DNA from: Flavobacterium sp.
Lineage (GTDB): Bacteria; Bacteroidota; Bacteroidia; Flavobacteriales; Flavobacteriaceae
Direction of reading: 5' to 3'
NCBI RefSeq assembly: GCF_024305175.1
Contig: NZ_JAMWYY010000003.1
Location: forward strand, 52,629 to 116,628
DNA length: 64,000 bases
The notes under the pieces are model-generated. The model was given only the letters and a program-made list of their open reading frames with translations. It had not been told where the DNA came from and made no database searches. Shown piece by piece: positions 16,620 through 25,921 of this stretch; the first letter of the stretch is position 1; each line of letters starts with the position of its first letter. Both the position numbers and the translations under genes were made by a program.

Positions 16620-17867
16620 TTATTCTTTTTGTTTTTCATCTTTCAACAGTATACTGTAGCCGGCTTTTAGCGTGACTTTTATTAGTTTTACCTTTCTGCT
16701 GAATAGGCCTTTTGCTGCTTCGATACCGGCTCCGGCCGCCTGTGCGCCCCAGGAATCGCTAAGGGTGTTCACGCCTAATGTTTGTACCGATCTGTCTGCA
16801 GAGGATTTCGCTACGTCGCGATTAATGGCACCGGGAATATAGATACCGCCCAAACCGTCCAGGTCATATACTGTAAGCTCCACGGGATAAAGGGAATTGC
16901 CATGACGGATATTCGCTATTTCGATAGCGAGGCGCTCCCCTTTCAATGAAGCTGTACCAAATACAAAAGTGTTCTTCGGTACTTTTCTGCCGCTGATATA
17001 AATATCCTGGCGCAATTGCATTTTCACGGTCGAGCCGTTGACTACTACCTGTGTTTCAGCGACTATGGCCTGTATGGCATTTTCGTCCACCTGCTCATTC
17101 ATTTGTTCCAGCGAAAAGAAGCCGTTATGTCGGACCACTGTGCTAAACGATGCTATCCCGGACAGGCTTTTACCACTGATGCTCGACACGACATCTGTGT
17201 CCTGTCGGGTTGCTACCGGAAATACCGTACCTCTTTCTGCACTTGATGCCGCCCTGAGTTTTTGCTCCATTCGCTCAGGATATTGTATATCGAGTATGCT
17301 TTCGAGCATCCCTCCTATTTGCTGGAGCTCTGGATCGCTTTGGGGTTGCTCCCGAAAGGACTGCATCATTTGCTCAAGTTCCGCTGCATGATTAGAGGGA
17401 ACAACATCTTCTTCTTCAGGGGCTGGCACCGCTACGGCTGTTCGGGCGGGCGGTGGTGTAGCTACAGCACGCTGCAGCGCCTCTAACCTTTCATATACTT
17501 TTTTTTCCTGCGGCGTCTGAAAACTGCTGAGGGTCAGGCCTCCGTATCGTCGTGTGCGGACGGAGTCGTTGGCCGGAGGTAGTGAATCGTACCTGTAATT
17601 TGGGTCTTTCTTACGCTGCTCTTCCACTTTACTGGAATCAAGCGCTGCCTGGTCGTAGTAACTAAGCTTGTCCAGCTCGCTATCTTCGCTTACCTGTGCC
17701 GACGGCAGCTTGAGGTTAAAGCCCTTCTTCGCCGGGATCCCTGTCGTTGTCGCGGCACCTCCGCCCATCGCCCAAAAGAACAGGGTAACAAAAGGGAGGA
17801 TTAACAGCGGAAGCAGCCAAAGAACCTTTTTCTTCCTGCCGTTTCCTGATTGGTCATTACTTTTCAT
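16620..17867 (-). CDS. traM: Conjugative transposon protein TraM
   Basis: The 415-residue protein has a single membrane helix near the N-terminus (VLWLLPLLILPFVTLFFW), a long disordered proline- and acid-rich stretch, and a C-terminal domain (about 210-410) with IQAIVAETQVVVNGSTVKMQL and IAIEIANIRHGNSLYPVELTVYDLDGL. This is the TraM fold, equivalent to VirB10, which bridges inner and outer membranes in the secretion channel. It overlaps the next upstream gene by 11 bases, as expected in a compact operon. Confidence 0.92.
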   Translation of the reverse strand: MKSNDQSGNGRKKKVLWLLPLLILPFVTLFFWAMGGGAATTTGIPAKKGFNLKLPSAQVSEDSELDKLSYYDQAALDSSKVEEQRKKDPNYRYDSLPPANDSVRTRRYGGLTLSSFQTPQEKKVYERLEALQRAVATPPPARTAVAVPAPEEEDVVPSNHAAELEQMMQSFREQPQSDPELQQIGGMLESILDIQYPERMEQKLRAASSAERGTVFPVATRQDTDVVSSISGKSLSGIASFSTVVRHNGFFSLEQMNEQVDENAIQAIVAETQVVVNGSTVKMQLRQDIYISGRKVPKNTFVFGTASLKGERLAIEIANIRHGNSLYPVELTVYDLDGLGGIYIPGAINRDVAKSSADRSVQTLGVNTLSDSWGAQAAGAGIEAAKGLFSRKVKLIKVTLKAGYSILLKDEKQKE

Positions 17868-18324
17868 ATGTTCTTGTTTTTCGATTACTATTTATAGTCT
17901 CGGCAATCCTGAGGCTGTCTAATAAGCCCGGTCTTGCATTCAGAATGCTGTCCCTTATAAGCAGGCCTGATGGAGACCTTGCAAGGCTGTCCATATAGTC
18001 CCGGAACTTCTGCACGCGGACTTCCAGCACGGAATCATATACTTCCGGCGGAATCAGTTCCTCATTAGCGGTCCTGACTTTTATTATGGGGGAAGGCTGC
18101 AAATCGACACCGTTGTTCAGGACATTAAGCCTGCCAGATATAAGAAGCAGGCAGCAGGACACGGAGACGGAAACAAAAATTCCGAGCGCGACGTACTGCC
18201 CCCTCCTGTTAAGCTTCAACGATTGTTTTTCCATCCATTCTGCCCACGCCAGTTTCATTCTCAGGTACCGCATACGCATATATTGCCTTAGGGTCGCCTT
18301 TTGTATTCCTCTCATATCTTTCAT
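17857..18324 (-). CDS. TraL-position membrane protein of the tra operon
   Basis: The start at ATG 18324 (MKDMRGIQ) gives 155 residues and lies 2 bases after the traK stop; the longer frame to 18375 would run into traK. It has a very basic N-terminus, one membrane helix (VALGIFVSVSVSCCLLLIS) and a periplasmic tail with a repeated DSxLxxR pattern. No family name is certain. The position between TraK and TraM matches the small TraL-type gene of Bacteroidetes elements, and its topology suits a channel accessory protein. Confidence 0.65.
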   Translation of the reverse strand: MKDMRGIQKATLRQYMRMRYLRMKLAWAEWMEKQSLKLNRRGQYVALGIFVSVSVSCCLLLISGRLNVLNNGVDLQPSPIIKVRTANEELIPPEVYDSVLEVRVQKFRDYMDSLARSPSGLLIRDSILNARPGLLDSLRIAETINSNRKTRTYEK

Positions 18325-18326
18325 GG

Positions 18327-18947
18327 CTAATTCCGGTTTTCTGTGCTGATATCTTTGTTGTCGATGGTCCTCCATCGCTCAATTAAGAATCCATGCGGGT
18401 TATTGTCGCTTCTTGATACATTCCGGAGGTTTCCCTCGGTAACCAGTATCCTTGTCATGACGCTGGTCGGCCGGACGATCTGTTGCCTGGCATAGCATCG
18501 GAAATAATACGGGTAGCCGGAGATATTGACCTGCACGCTGTCAATCACCACTTCCTGGCTTATATTGCCCGATATTATCCCTGAGTAATACCCGCTTTCC
18601 TTGAGGTCATCATAAACCCGCTTGGCGGTATTATCTGCCAGGTACAAAGCCTTGGTAATATTTTGGCGAATGACCTTATCGTCGGGATCCAGCGTAAAGA
18701 AGTACTGGTGAAAGTTCCTGACATGGTCGCGCGCCTCAACCTGTATATTGTCCCTGCGGTCGGAAGCGTAGGCTTCGATCGCCTTGCCGTTGGCCAGGAC
18801 ATATATTTTGTCCTGCATACGGTTTACCGTCTTAAAGCTTTGGTACAGGGCATACACGCAAACCAGCGTGCTGGCTACCACCACTACCAGGGTAAAGGCC
18901 CTGACGTGCCTGAAGGCCGTATCGATGTTGTTGAGTTTCTTAAACAT
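18327..18947 (-). CDS. traK: Conjugative transposon protein TraK
   Basis: The 206-residue protein begins MFKKLNNIDTAFRHVRAFTLV with one N-terminal membrane helix, followed by an NTF2-like periplasmic domain containing DHVRNFHQYFFTLDPDD. This is the TraK family, equivalent to VirB8, an assembly factor of the mating channel. It lies 4 bases after traJ. Confidence 0.93.
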   Translation of the reverse strand: MFKKLNNIDTAFRHVRAFTLVVVVASTLVCVYALYQSFKTVNRMQDKIYVLANGKAIEAYASDRRDNIQVEARDHVRNFHQYFFTLDPDDKVIRQNITKALYLADNTAKRVYDDLKESGYYSGIISGNISQEVVIDSVQVNISGYPYYFRCYARQQIVRPTSVMTRILVTEGNLRNVSRSDNNPHGFLIERWRTIDNKDISTENRN

Positions 18948-18951
18948 TGTT

Positions 18952-20142
18952 TCAATTGCCTTTTAATTTATCCTTCATGTACTTGTCTTTATCGTCAAAA
19001 TACTGCGATGCCCCCTGGCGGGAAGCCCCTTGTGTCATTTGCCTGTACATATCGCCGTAGGCATCTGCCACCATACCCGCACCTGAGGCCGCGGATGTTG
19101 TGGCGGATGTTGTAGTGCTGCTGAATATATGGGTTACCTTTTGCCCCAGCGCACCCCCGCCACCGGCGTGGACGATATAGTTGGCAACCGACGGCACAGT
19201 GAAGTAACCCACGATCCCTATGATCATAAATACCAGGTAGGCCATATCGGTCCTGCTGAAAAACGTATCCCCGTATTCATTTACCTGGGCGATATCGACC
19301 TGCAGCATATGTTCCTGTATCTTCCCTATTATGCTTCCGAAGATATTTGCCACCGGAAGCCAAAGGAAAATATTGATATACCTTGCCAGCCAGACCGTAA
19401 GGGTATGCTGGAAGCCGTCAAAGACGGCCAGCCCGAAAACCAACGGGCCTAAGATGGAAAGCACCACCAACTGGAAAGTGCGCAAAGTGTCGATGCAAAG
19501 CGATGCTGCCTCAAAAAGCACACGCAGGACCTCGCTCATCCACTCCTTTACGGAGTTTCTGAAGTTGTAGGAAGCTTTCGCCATGGCAAACTTGATATCG
19601 TTACCAATGCTTTCTATCAGGCCTTCGCCGGAAGCATCCTCTCCTTCATGGGTATACTTGTACCAGCGCTCGCGGTCGCCACTCCCGTCTTCACCGACAT
19701 ACATTTGCCAGGCATCGGTCGTTTTGATGGCTTCCTCCTTTTGGCGGAGCAGTTCTTCGATAGCCGCATTGGAATTCTCAACCATCGTACCGGTCGCTGT
19801 TACGGTGGGCTTCATGATACCATTGATCATGGCAAGCACAAGCGGAAACGAAATGATGCAGAACCCTATGACAAAGGGGCGGAACAACGGATAGAAGTCA
19901 ATCGGCTCTGCATTGGCCAGGTGCCTCCATACCCGTGAGGCTATGTAGAACAGCGCCGCAAAACCGGCGATACCCTGCGAGATGCCAATGAGGTCGCTGC
20001 ACAGGGGCATCATCTCATCATAAAGCTGCTCGAGGATACCATGCAGTCCGCTCATCTCTTCTGCGAGCGACTGGCTATAGCCGGACGCGGGCAAAAGAAT
20101 CCCTATGGCTACGTAAAATGCAGCCTTACAAGTGATTTTCAT
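18952..20142 (-). CDS. traJ: Conjugative transposon protein TraJ
   Basis: The 396-residue protein has a signal-like first helix and about six further membrane helices, with the recognisable GLHGILEQLYDEMMPLCSDLIGISQGIAG opening of the TraJ family. TraJ is the polytopic VirB6-like inner membrane core of the channel. The C-terminus is a soluble Gly/Ala/Ser-rich tail. It lies in the tra operon between the TraI-like triplet and traK. Confidence 0.92.
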   Translation of the reverse strand: MKITCKAAFYVAIGILLPASGYSQSLAEEMSGLHGILEQLYDEMMPLCSDLIGISQGIAGFAALFYIASRVWRHLANAEPIDFYPLFRPFVIGFCIISFPLVLAMINGIMKPTVTATGTMVENSNAAIEELLRQKEEAIKTTDAWQMYVGEDGSGDRERWYKYTHEGEDASGEGLIESIGNDIKFAMAKASYNFRNSVKEWMSEVLRVLFEAASLCIDTLRTFQLVVLSILGPLVFGLAVFDGFQHTLTVWLARYINIFLWLPVANIFGSIIGKIQEHMLQVDIAQVNEYGDTFFSRTDMAYLVFMIIGIVGYFTVPSVANYIVHAGGGGALGQKVTHIFSSTTTSATTSAASGAGMVADAYGDMYRQMTQGASRQGASQYFDDKDKYMKDKLKGN

Positions 20143-20153
20143 TGCAGTTTTTT

Positions 20154-20789
20154 TTAATGGTTAGTTCCCGTGAGGAATCGTATCGCCTCCACATCGCGGG
20201 CTTCTTTTGCCCTCTGCACCGCCAGCAGGGTAGTTCCGGAATTGAAATCCCTGACGAACAGCATCTTTTCCTGCATTGACATATAGATCCTGTCGATAGC
20301 CGCCAGGCGCTCTTCATCCGACATCCGCATCTTGCCTGCCGTCAGGACACCGGTCAGCTCTTCAAGATTCTGAAGGCTTTCTTCGAAAATCGTTTCGTAC
20401 ACACCGGAAAAATAATGGAGTTCTCCAGCGGCGAAGAGCCCGCTTGACTGGAGCTTGTTGCGATGTCGCCCGCAGTCCTGTACGATCTGCACCTGGTAAT
20501 CGATAATATCCCCGACCCTTTTATAATTCCGCACTGCAGGGCTTACCTGCAGCAAAGCGTCCAGAAAAGTTTTGTGCAGGTCGAAATTCCCTTTGGTCAG
20601 GTCCTTAACCGTATTATAGCCCTTGGTCAGCATCTGGTAGCCTTCTTTCATGTCGTTGAGGATAGCCCTGAACTGGGCCAGTTTTTCAATGTTCAGTGCC
20701 AGCTGCTTCAATTCCTGTACCTGAGCGGTGGCTTTAGGGGTAAGCAAAAAAAGAAATAGCGACAGCAACACATATTTTATATTCTTCAT
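20154..20789 (-). CDS. Secreted TraI-like tra operon protein, copy 3 (TerB-annotated type)
   Basis: The 211-residue protein has a signal peptide ending around TAQ and a helical body. The segment LHYFSGVYETIFEESLQNLEELTGVL...MSDEERLAAIDRIY and the ending LLAVQRAKEARDVEAIRFL align with the product of 21417-22100. Homologues in related elements are often labelled TerB-family, although no tellurite role is evident. Probably a periplasmic structural part of the mating pore. Its start overlaps the stop of copy 2 by 4 bases. Confidence 0.7.
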   Translation of the reverse strand: MKNIKYVLLSLFLFLLTPKATAQVQELKQLALNIEKLAQFRAILNDMKEGYQMLTKGYNTVKDLTKGNFDLHKTFLDALLQVSPAVRNYKRVGDIIDYQVQIVQDCGRHRNKLQSSGLFAAGELHYFSGVYETIFEESLQNLEELTGVLTAGKMRMSDEERLAAIDRIYMSMQEKMLFVRDFNSGTTLLAVQRAKEARDVEAIRFLTGTNH

Positions 20790-21406
20790 GGCGCTTCATT
20801 TAGATTATGTAATTTTCGTACCTGCCTCACATTGGATAACTCTTGCCCCCTCGAGGCAGCCAATGCCTTGCATTCATTGTAGAAAGCAAGTGTAAAGGAA
20901 AATCGGTCTTCCATGCTGTTATGAAGCGCATCGATCCGTTTTATCCGTTCAGCGTCATCTGCCACGATACCGCTTTCCGACACGATGTCCTGTAACGCCT
21001 CAATATCATCGGCGCACGCTGTCAGCACACGCATCATTACACGGCGTATATAGTCTTTCTCGTCGCCATAGAAAAGGTCATCAGCCGTAAGCTGCTGCGT
21101 AAGCCTGGCCTCCACTTTCTCTATCTTGCCGTTGAGTTCCAGTATTGCTGCGGCCTTTGGATAATTCCGTACAAACGGGCTCACATTCTCCAGCCCTTTA
21201 AAAAAGAGCGCATGCAGGTTCAGCTCACCGTCTTTTATACTGCCGATAAAATCCAGGCCGTCTCTGGCAACACGGTAGCCCTTCTTGATGCAGTTGCCGT
21301 AGGTCTTGAGTGCGGCAATCTGTTGGAGCATGACCCTGTCCTGGCCGGATTGTGCTGAGCTGCCAAGCATCAGCAAGAGGGCTATTGTTGTGATAATAGT
21401 TTTCAT
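20786..21406 (-). CDS. Secreted TraI-like tra operon protein, copy 2
   Basis: Starting at ATG 21406 (MKTIITTIALLLMLGSSAQ) the product has 206 residues with a signal peptide. The frame to 21433 would overlap the upstream gene. The body follows the same helical plan as its two neighbours: a C-terminal DDIEALQDIV...DDAERIKRIDALHNSMEDR and ending LSNVRQVRKLHN, but more diverged. It looks like the middle member of a tandem triplication. Function in conjugation is inferred only from position. Confidence 0.65.
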   Translation of the reverse strand: MKTIITTIALLLMLGSSAQSGQDRVMLQQIAALKTYGNCIKKGYRVARDGLDFIGSIKDGELNLHALFFKGLENVSPFVRNYPKAAAILELNGKIEKVEARLTQQLTADDLFYGDEKDYIRRVMMRVLTACADDIEALQDIVSESGIVADDAERIKRIDALHNSMEDRFSFTLAFYNECKALAASRGQELSNVRQVRKLHNLNEAP

Positions 21407-21416
21407 AACACATGAT

Positions 21417-22100
21417 TTAATTCCCGATTCCATAGAGGCGTTTCATCTGGTCCACTTCTTTTTTGCTCTTCGCGCGTTGGAGCGTCAACAATACATTCTC
21501 CCGGTTGAACACCCGCAGGTCGTCATAATTCTGGTCGATCCGGTCGGCAGCTGCGTTGACCAGGTCAAGGCGCTCGGCATCTGTCATACTGGTGGAAAAA
21601 GATGCAATGACATCGAAGATCTGCTCCATATTTTCAAGGCTTTGCTCCAGGATACCGCCGTAGACCTCCTCCATATAGGAAAGTTCATCCGCTGTAAAAT
21701 GGTCGTCCTGCTGAAAAAGCTGCCAGGATCGCTGGTATTCCGATAGCAGCCGGGCCTGCTTTTGGGTTACCTCACGGATACGCTGGTATTGGCTGACAAC
21801 ATTTTTAACCTGTTTGAGCTCGTCATAATACTGCTGGTACAGCTCTTTCTGTTTGTTTGCCCACTCGGAAATCTCATCGAGCTTGACCTTTGACAGCGTG
21901 TTCTCGATTTCCTTCTGTGCATTTTGCAGCCAGATAGTCTTGTTCTGCAGCTTTTGTATTTTCAGGTCCATAGCTTTGATGGCCTTGACAACCGCGGCAC
22001 GGATTAGTCCGAATATCGGTGGTGGGGCCGCTTCCGGCCTCGCCTCGGCACTGCTCAGCAGCATAAAACAGAACAGTACCTTTAGGGCAATTGCTTTCAT
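21417..22100 (-). CDS. Conjugal transfer protein TraI-like, copy 1
   Basis: The 227-residue protein has a signal peptide (MKAIALKVLFCFMLLSSAEA) and a long coiled-coil region (KIQKLQNKTIWLQNAQKEIENTL) typical of Bacteroidetes TraI proteins. A conserved C-terminal part follows: DELSYMEEVYGGILEQSLENMEQIF...TDAERLDLV...LTLQRAKSKKEVDQM. The layout recalls VirB5-like secreted coiled-coil components. It lies 11 bases after the TraG ATPase. Confidence 0.8.
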   Translation of the reverse strand: MKAIALKVLFCFMLLSSAEARPEAAPPPIFGLIRAAVVKAIKAMDLKIQKLQNKTIWLQNAQKEIENTLSKVKLDEISEWANKQKELYQQYYDELKQVKNVVSQYQRIREVTQKQARLLSEYQRSWQLFQQDDHFTADELSYMEEVYGGILEQSLENMEQIFDVIASFSTSMTDAERLDLVNAAADRIDQNYDDLRVFNRENVLLTLQRAKSKKEVDQMKRLYGIGN

Positions 22101-22111
22101 AATTTTGGATT

Positions 22112-24583
22112 TTATTTGTTTTGTTCCCTTATATCCTGGGCCAGGGTCGCTATGCCTTTTCGGACATCGCCTCCGTAACGCGCAGCATATTCCTGGACTT
22201 TGACCTTCTCGCTCTCTTCTGTGGTGTACGCCAAATATTCTTCCAGTGAAACCTCTGTGCGGTATACCTTTGACAGTACCCCGCCGAGTGATATAAACAC
22301 TTCTTTATAGTTCTTCTCGGGGTCGTTCGATTTGTTGACCGACAGCACGAGGGCTTTTTCCTTTTCGGTCAACCCCAAAAGTTCCTGTATCTGGTCAAAT
22401 TTATTTTGGTACTTCCGCTGGTCCAGTAAAATCTTACAGTCGCTGTTATTGATGATGGCCTGCTTGACCACCGGGGAGGAGATGATGTCTTCGACCTCCT
22501 GCGTTACCACTATAGCTTCACCGAAGAACTTGCGTACCGTCTTAAAAAGGTATTTGATATATTCCGCCATCCCTTCCTTGGCAATGGCCTTCCAGGCTTC
22601 CTCAATCAGTATCATTTTGCGGATACCCTTGAGTTTCCGCATTTTGCTTATGAAGACTTCCATAATGATTATCGTTACTACGGGAAACAATATGGGATGG
22701 TCCTTGATGTTATCAAGCTCAAAAACAATGAAGCGCTCCTGCAAAAGCTCCAGGTTTTCAGTTGCATTGAGCAGGTAATCAAATTCCCCTCCCTTGTAGT
22801 AAGGCCTGAGCACGTAGAGGAAATTGCTTACGTCAAAGTCCCTGTCCTTCACCTTGTCGGCCTCGAGCACTTGCGTAAAGTCGTCCCTTAGGAATTCGTA
22901 AAAGCTATCAAAGCCCGGGAATAAGGTTTCATTGTCAGCCAGACTTTCAAAGTACAGCTGCAGGGCATTGGAGAGTGCTACGTACTCGCTACGGCGGAAC
23001 GTTTCATTATCTTTTTTCCACAAAGCCAGGAGCAAGGTTTTGATGCTTTCTTTTTTCTCGGTATCCAGCCGGTCCCCTTCCCCGATGTAGAAAGGGTTGA
23101 AGCGTATAGGGTTGTGTTCTTCGTAAGTGAAATAGTATCCGCTCACCATATCGCAAAGGCCCTTGTAGCTGTGCCCGACATCCACCAGTACCACGTGGGT
23201 GCCCTGTTCATAATAGCTTCGCACCATATGGTTTGTAAAGAATGACTTTCCGCTTCCCGAAGGGCCGAGGATGAACTTATTCCGGTTGGTGCAGATGCCC
23301 ATTTTCATAGGCTCATCGCTGATATCCACATGGACGGGCTTTCCCGTTAGCCGGTCACCCAGCCGGATGCCGATGGGACTTATGGAGCTTCGGTAACCCG
23401 TCTCGAGGTTTAGAAAGCAGGAGGCCTGTTCCGCAAAAGAGTCGAAAGTATCATTCATCGGAAAATCAGCGGCATTCCCGGGAATGCCTGCCCAGTAAAT
23501 CTGCGCAGCCCCGACAGTTTCCTGCTTGGCCGAAGCATCCATTTGCGCCAGCGCCGAGGAAACCATGTTCTTGAGGTCGTTCAGGTCGTCCTTCCTGCCT
23601 GACCATACCAGCACATTGAAATGTCCCTTAACCGGAAGGCGCTGCCTGCTGATGGCCTCATTGAGAAAATCGTTTGTCGCATCCCTTGCGATTAGGTTCT
23701 CCCGGCTGTATGCCGATAATGACTGGAGCCTGAGCCGCTTGCTTTCCATACGCTGGAGTGTCCTGGCAGCATCTTCAACAAAAATGTACTGGCTATAGAT
23801 ATGGTTGCAGGAAAGCAGCTGCCCGAGCGGCGAGGCAAAGCCAACGCTGAAACTGGTACGATCTGTCGAATAGCGGTCATAAGTGATGCGTGGCCCGCAG
23901 AGTGAGGGGAGGTTCGCGGCATCAGCCAGGGTATAAAGTTGGGCATACTTGCCATTTATTAATAGCCCGTCCTCAAAAACAAGGTCACCAAACAAATATT
24001 CCCCCCCTTTCTCACTGAGTGTGCAATAGCGTTCCAACAGGCCTGCTTTTTTCTCTTCGCTATAGATATCAGTATCACCGAGTAAGATCGCCTTTACAAA
24101 GCCACTGTCTTCAAGGATTCTTTGAAACTGGCCTGCGGCATCCCTGAAATCCTGCAGTTCCTGCCTGCCCAATGACTCCTTGTAAAGGAGGGATTGCCGC
24201 GCTAAGCTTGAAAATAATGAAGTCGAACCTTTCCTACCCGATGGCTTCTTGGTCAGGAACAGGTAACAGCTATGGTCCAGGAATGGGCGCTCATTGAAGA
24301 AACGGTCACTGCTGCGGTCAAGGAAGCTGGTAGTATCGTGGCTGTAACCAGGCTGGAAACCTGACTTGATAAACCAGTCCTGCTTATACAATATGGTATG
24401 TTTTGGCAGCACCCTGATGGCCTTTAGCCATGCCTGGTGGAATGCTTCGTATTCCGAATCCGATAGGGTAAAAACCTCCGGCAATTCCAGGCGGAATACA
24501 ATAGTAGCGTCGCCTTGCTTCGATACGATAATCCCCTGCTGCACATCAAGTATGGGCAGCATCTTCTCAAGTGTCTTTTCCAT
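22112..24583 (-). CDS. traG: TraG-family conjugative transposon ATPase (VirB4-like)
   Basis: The 823-residue protein is the motor ATPase of the mating channel. Its N-terminal region carries VVFRLELPEVFTLSDSEYE typical of Bacteroidetes TraG. The Walker A motif is LGPSGSGKSFFTNH (about residue 440), and the Walker B-like region is KMILIEEAWKAIAKEGM. It powers pilus or channel assembly at the inner membrane. It is preceded by DUF4133 and DUF4134 genes, the standard TraE-TraF-TraG order. Confidence 0.95.
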   Translation of the reverse strand: MEKTLEKMLPILDVQQGIIVSKQGDATIVFRLELPEVFTLSDSEYEAFHQAWLKAIRVLPKHTILYKQDWFIKSGFQPGYSHDTTSFLDRSSDRFFNERPFLDHSCYLFLTKKPSGRKGSTSLFSSLARQSLLYKESLGRQELQDFRDAAGQFQRILEDSGFVKAILLGDTDIYSEEKKAGLLERYCTLSEKGGEYLFGDLVFEDGLLINGKYAQLYTLADAANLPSLCGPRITYDRYSTDRTSFSVGFASPLGQLLSCNHIYSQYIFVEDAARTLQRMESKRLRLQSLSAYSRENLIARDATNDFLNEAISRQRLPVKGHFNVLVWSGRKDDLNDLKNMVSSALAQMDASAKQETVGAAQIYWAGIPGNAADFPMNDTFDSFAEQASCFLNLETGYRSSISPIGIRLGDRLTGKPVHVDISDEPMKMGICTNRNKFILGPSGSGKSFFTNHMVRSYYEQGTHVVLVDVGHSYKGLCDMVSGYYFTYEEHNPIRFNPFYIGEGDRLDTEKKESIKTLLLALWKKDNETFRRSEYVALSNALQLYFESLADNETLFPGFDSFYEFLRDDFTQVLEADKVKDRDFDVSNFLYVLRPYYKGGEFDYLLNATENLELLQERFIVFELDNIKDHPILFPVVTIIIMEVFISKMRKLKGIRKMILIEEAWKAIAKEGMAEYIKYLFKTVRKFFGEAIVVTQEVEDIISSPVVKQAIINNSDCKILLDQRKYQNKFDQIQELLGLTEKEKALVLSVNKSNDPEKNYKEVFISLGGVLSKVYRTEVSLEEYLAYTTEESEKVKVQEYAARYGGDVRKGIATLAQDIREQNK

Positions 24584-24587
24584 AGCA

Positions 24588-24908
24588 TCACCTATTAGTG
24601 TTTCGCATAAATACCTTGCGGCTGTTGCACTTCAGGGCTCTCGGCAATTGTTTCTTGGCGAGGGCTTTCATCATGCCGTGCTCGCCGTATTTGCGGCTCA
24701 ATGCATAAATTTTGATTACCAGTACGGTGCCGAGTACCCCAATGAGGCCCACGCACACCAGCGATGGCAAACCGATTATGAAAAGGGCGGCAAAGAGTAT
24801 CATAAGCAGAATGATTCCGCCGCCCAGGTACCATATGTACTGGGCCTTAAGTCCTTTGAACTCAATACTCTGGTTGATGCCCTTATTGATTTTGTAAATC
24901 GTGCCCAT
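24588..24908 (-). CDS. DUF4133 protein, TraF position
   Basis: The start at ATG 24908 (MGTIYKINKGINQSIEFKGLKAQYI) gives 106 residues with two adjacent membrane helices and a basic tail. This is the DUF4133 family, similar in plan to VirB3. The longer frame to 25019 runs through the neighbouring gene and is rejected. It lies 2 bases after the DUF4134 gene and 4 before traG. Confidence 0.9.
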   Translation of the reverse strand: MGTIYKINKGINQSIEFKGLKAQYIWYLGGGIILLMILFAALFIIGLPSLVCVGLIGVLGTVLVIKIYALSRKYGEHGMMKALAKKQLPRALKCNSRKVFMRNTNR

Positions 24909-24910
24909 TG

Positions 24911-25225
24911 TTATATGCCGAAAAAGGATTGTATAACTGTCGCTACCACAACAAGGAACACGCAGCTTCCAAACCATGCGGCAGCAACTTTTCCGGTATC
25001 CGGATCGCCGGCATTCCATTTCTGGTACACTTTTACTGCGCCTATCAACCCAAGTATTGCCCCCACCGCATACATCAGGTCGGTCCCTGCATCAAAATAG
25101 CTTCTCACCTGTTGGTTTGCCTCGTTGATTCCTGCAAGCCCGTCCTGGGCGGTGGCGGCCAATGGTAATGCCAGCAGTAGGGCCAATGCGGATTTTCGCA
25201 TAGCTATGCGTATCGTAGTTTTCAT
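24911..25225 (-). CDS. DUF4134 protein, TraE position
   Basis: The 104-residue protein has a signal peptide (LALLLALPLAATAQDG) followed by INEANQQVRSYFDAGTDLMYAVGAILGLIGAVKVYQKW, the DUF4134 signature, with two membrane helices. It is the VirB2-like pilin candidate of Bacteroidetes elements. First gene of the core mating channel block. Confidence 0.92.
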   Translation of the reverse strand: MKTTIRIAMRKSALALLLALPLAATAQDGLAGINEANQQVRSYFDAGTDLMYAVGAILGLIGAVKVYQKWNAGDPDTGKVAAAWFGSCVFLVVVATVIQSFFGI

Positions 25226-25249
25226 AATGATTGATTTAAGTTAAAAAGA

Positions 25250-25335
25250 AGCGAAGGCCTTCCGCCGTCTCAATCCCCTCTCTTTCTGTCACCATCTTCT
25301 CACTGCTGCGGGATGGACAGGGTGCGGCCTTCGCT
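25250..25335. repeat. Widely spaced inverted repeat upstream of the traE block
   Basis: AGCGAAGGCC (25250-25259) and GGCCTTCGCT (25326-25335) are a perfect 10-base inverted repeat enclosing 66 bases. It fills the gap between the gene at 25340-25843 and the DUF4134 gene. It may be an RNA hairpin controlling entry into the mating operon or a protein-binding site. There is no T run, so it is not a standard terminator. Confidence 0.6.
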
Positions 25336-25339
25336 GTGG

Positions 25340-25843
25340 TTATACCGTACGCCAAAGCTGCTCTGCTATATCCTCAGTAACAGCAGTGAATCCATGCTGT
25401 TGGCATTCTGTTGCGATGAATTCATTGATTGACGGCCGGAATGATGATTTTGAAAGGACGGGATAGTCATTGACTATCGCCTTTAAATTGGCAAGGAGCA
25501 CATCCGGAGGCAAGTTGCCCTCAGATGCTTCTTTTAGCGCGCCCTTTACCCGCTCTACCATCTCTTCAATGATTTCATAATCATTGTAGCCGGGTTCATT
25601 AAATTCACCTGTAGGTGTAAGGTTGCCTTTTCCCTCCATAATAGCAGTGGCTGCATTTGCCTCCATGGCAAGGTGAGTATGGCTGAAAGCCAGGCTTCCG
25701 TTTGAAAGCGAAGCCCTGATTTGCGGGAAATAAAATTTGAGGAGCAATAGCGTGTAGTAAATGAAAAGTGCGGCGGCCGTAACCCTAAGGTACATGGCCC
25801 AGGTAATTTCAGTAAACATAAGCTTCAATTTTTCGTTCAACAT
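25340..25843 (-). CDS. Conserved single-helix membrane protein at the head of the tra operon
   Basis: The 167-residue protein has one membrane helix (VTAAALFIYYTLLLLKFYF) and a soluble helical tail containing EIIEEMVERVKGALKEASEGNLPPDVLLANLKAIV and ending QHGFTAVTEDIAEQLWRTV. The family is not named, but such proteins lie just upstream of traE in related elements (from memory). It may be a regulatory or assembly partner of the channel. Confidence 0.6.
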   Translation of the reverse strand: MLNEKLKLMFTEITWAMYLRVTAAALFIYYTLLLLKFYFPQIRASLSNGSLAFSHTHLAMEANAATAIMEGKGNLTPTGEFNEPGYNDYEIIEEMVERVKGALKEASEGNLPPDVLLANLKAIVNDYPVLSKSSFRPSINEFIATECQQHGFTAVTEDIAEQLWRTV

Positions 25844-25921
25844 TAATCTGCTTCATTGCGGAAAAAACCGCTAAACTCATTTTACATTGACGAAATTACC
25901 GGCTTACTTTCAACCGTAAAA

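Noticed and set aside
20154-20789. Tellurite resistance role for the TerB-labelled protein
   Set aside because: It has a signal peptide, lies inside the tra operon and resembles its TraI-like neighbours; no resistance genes are nearby.
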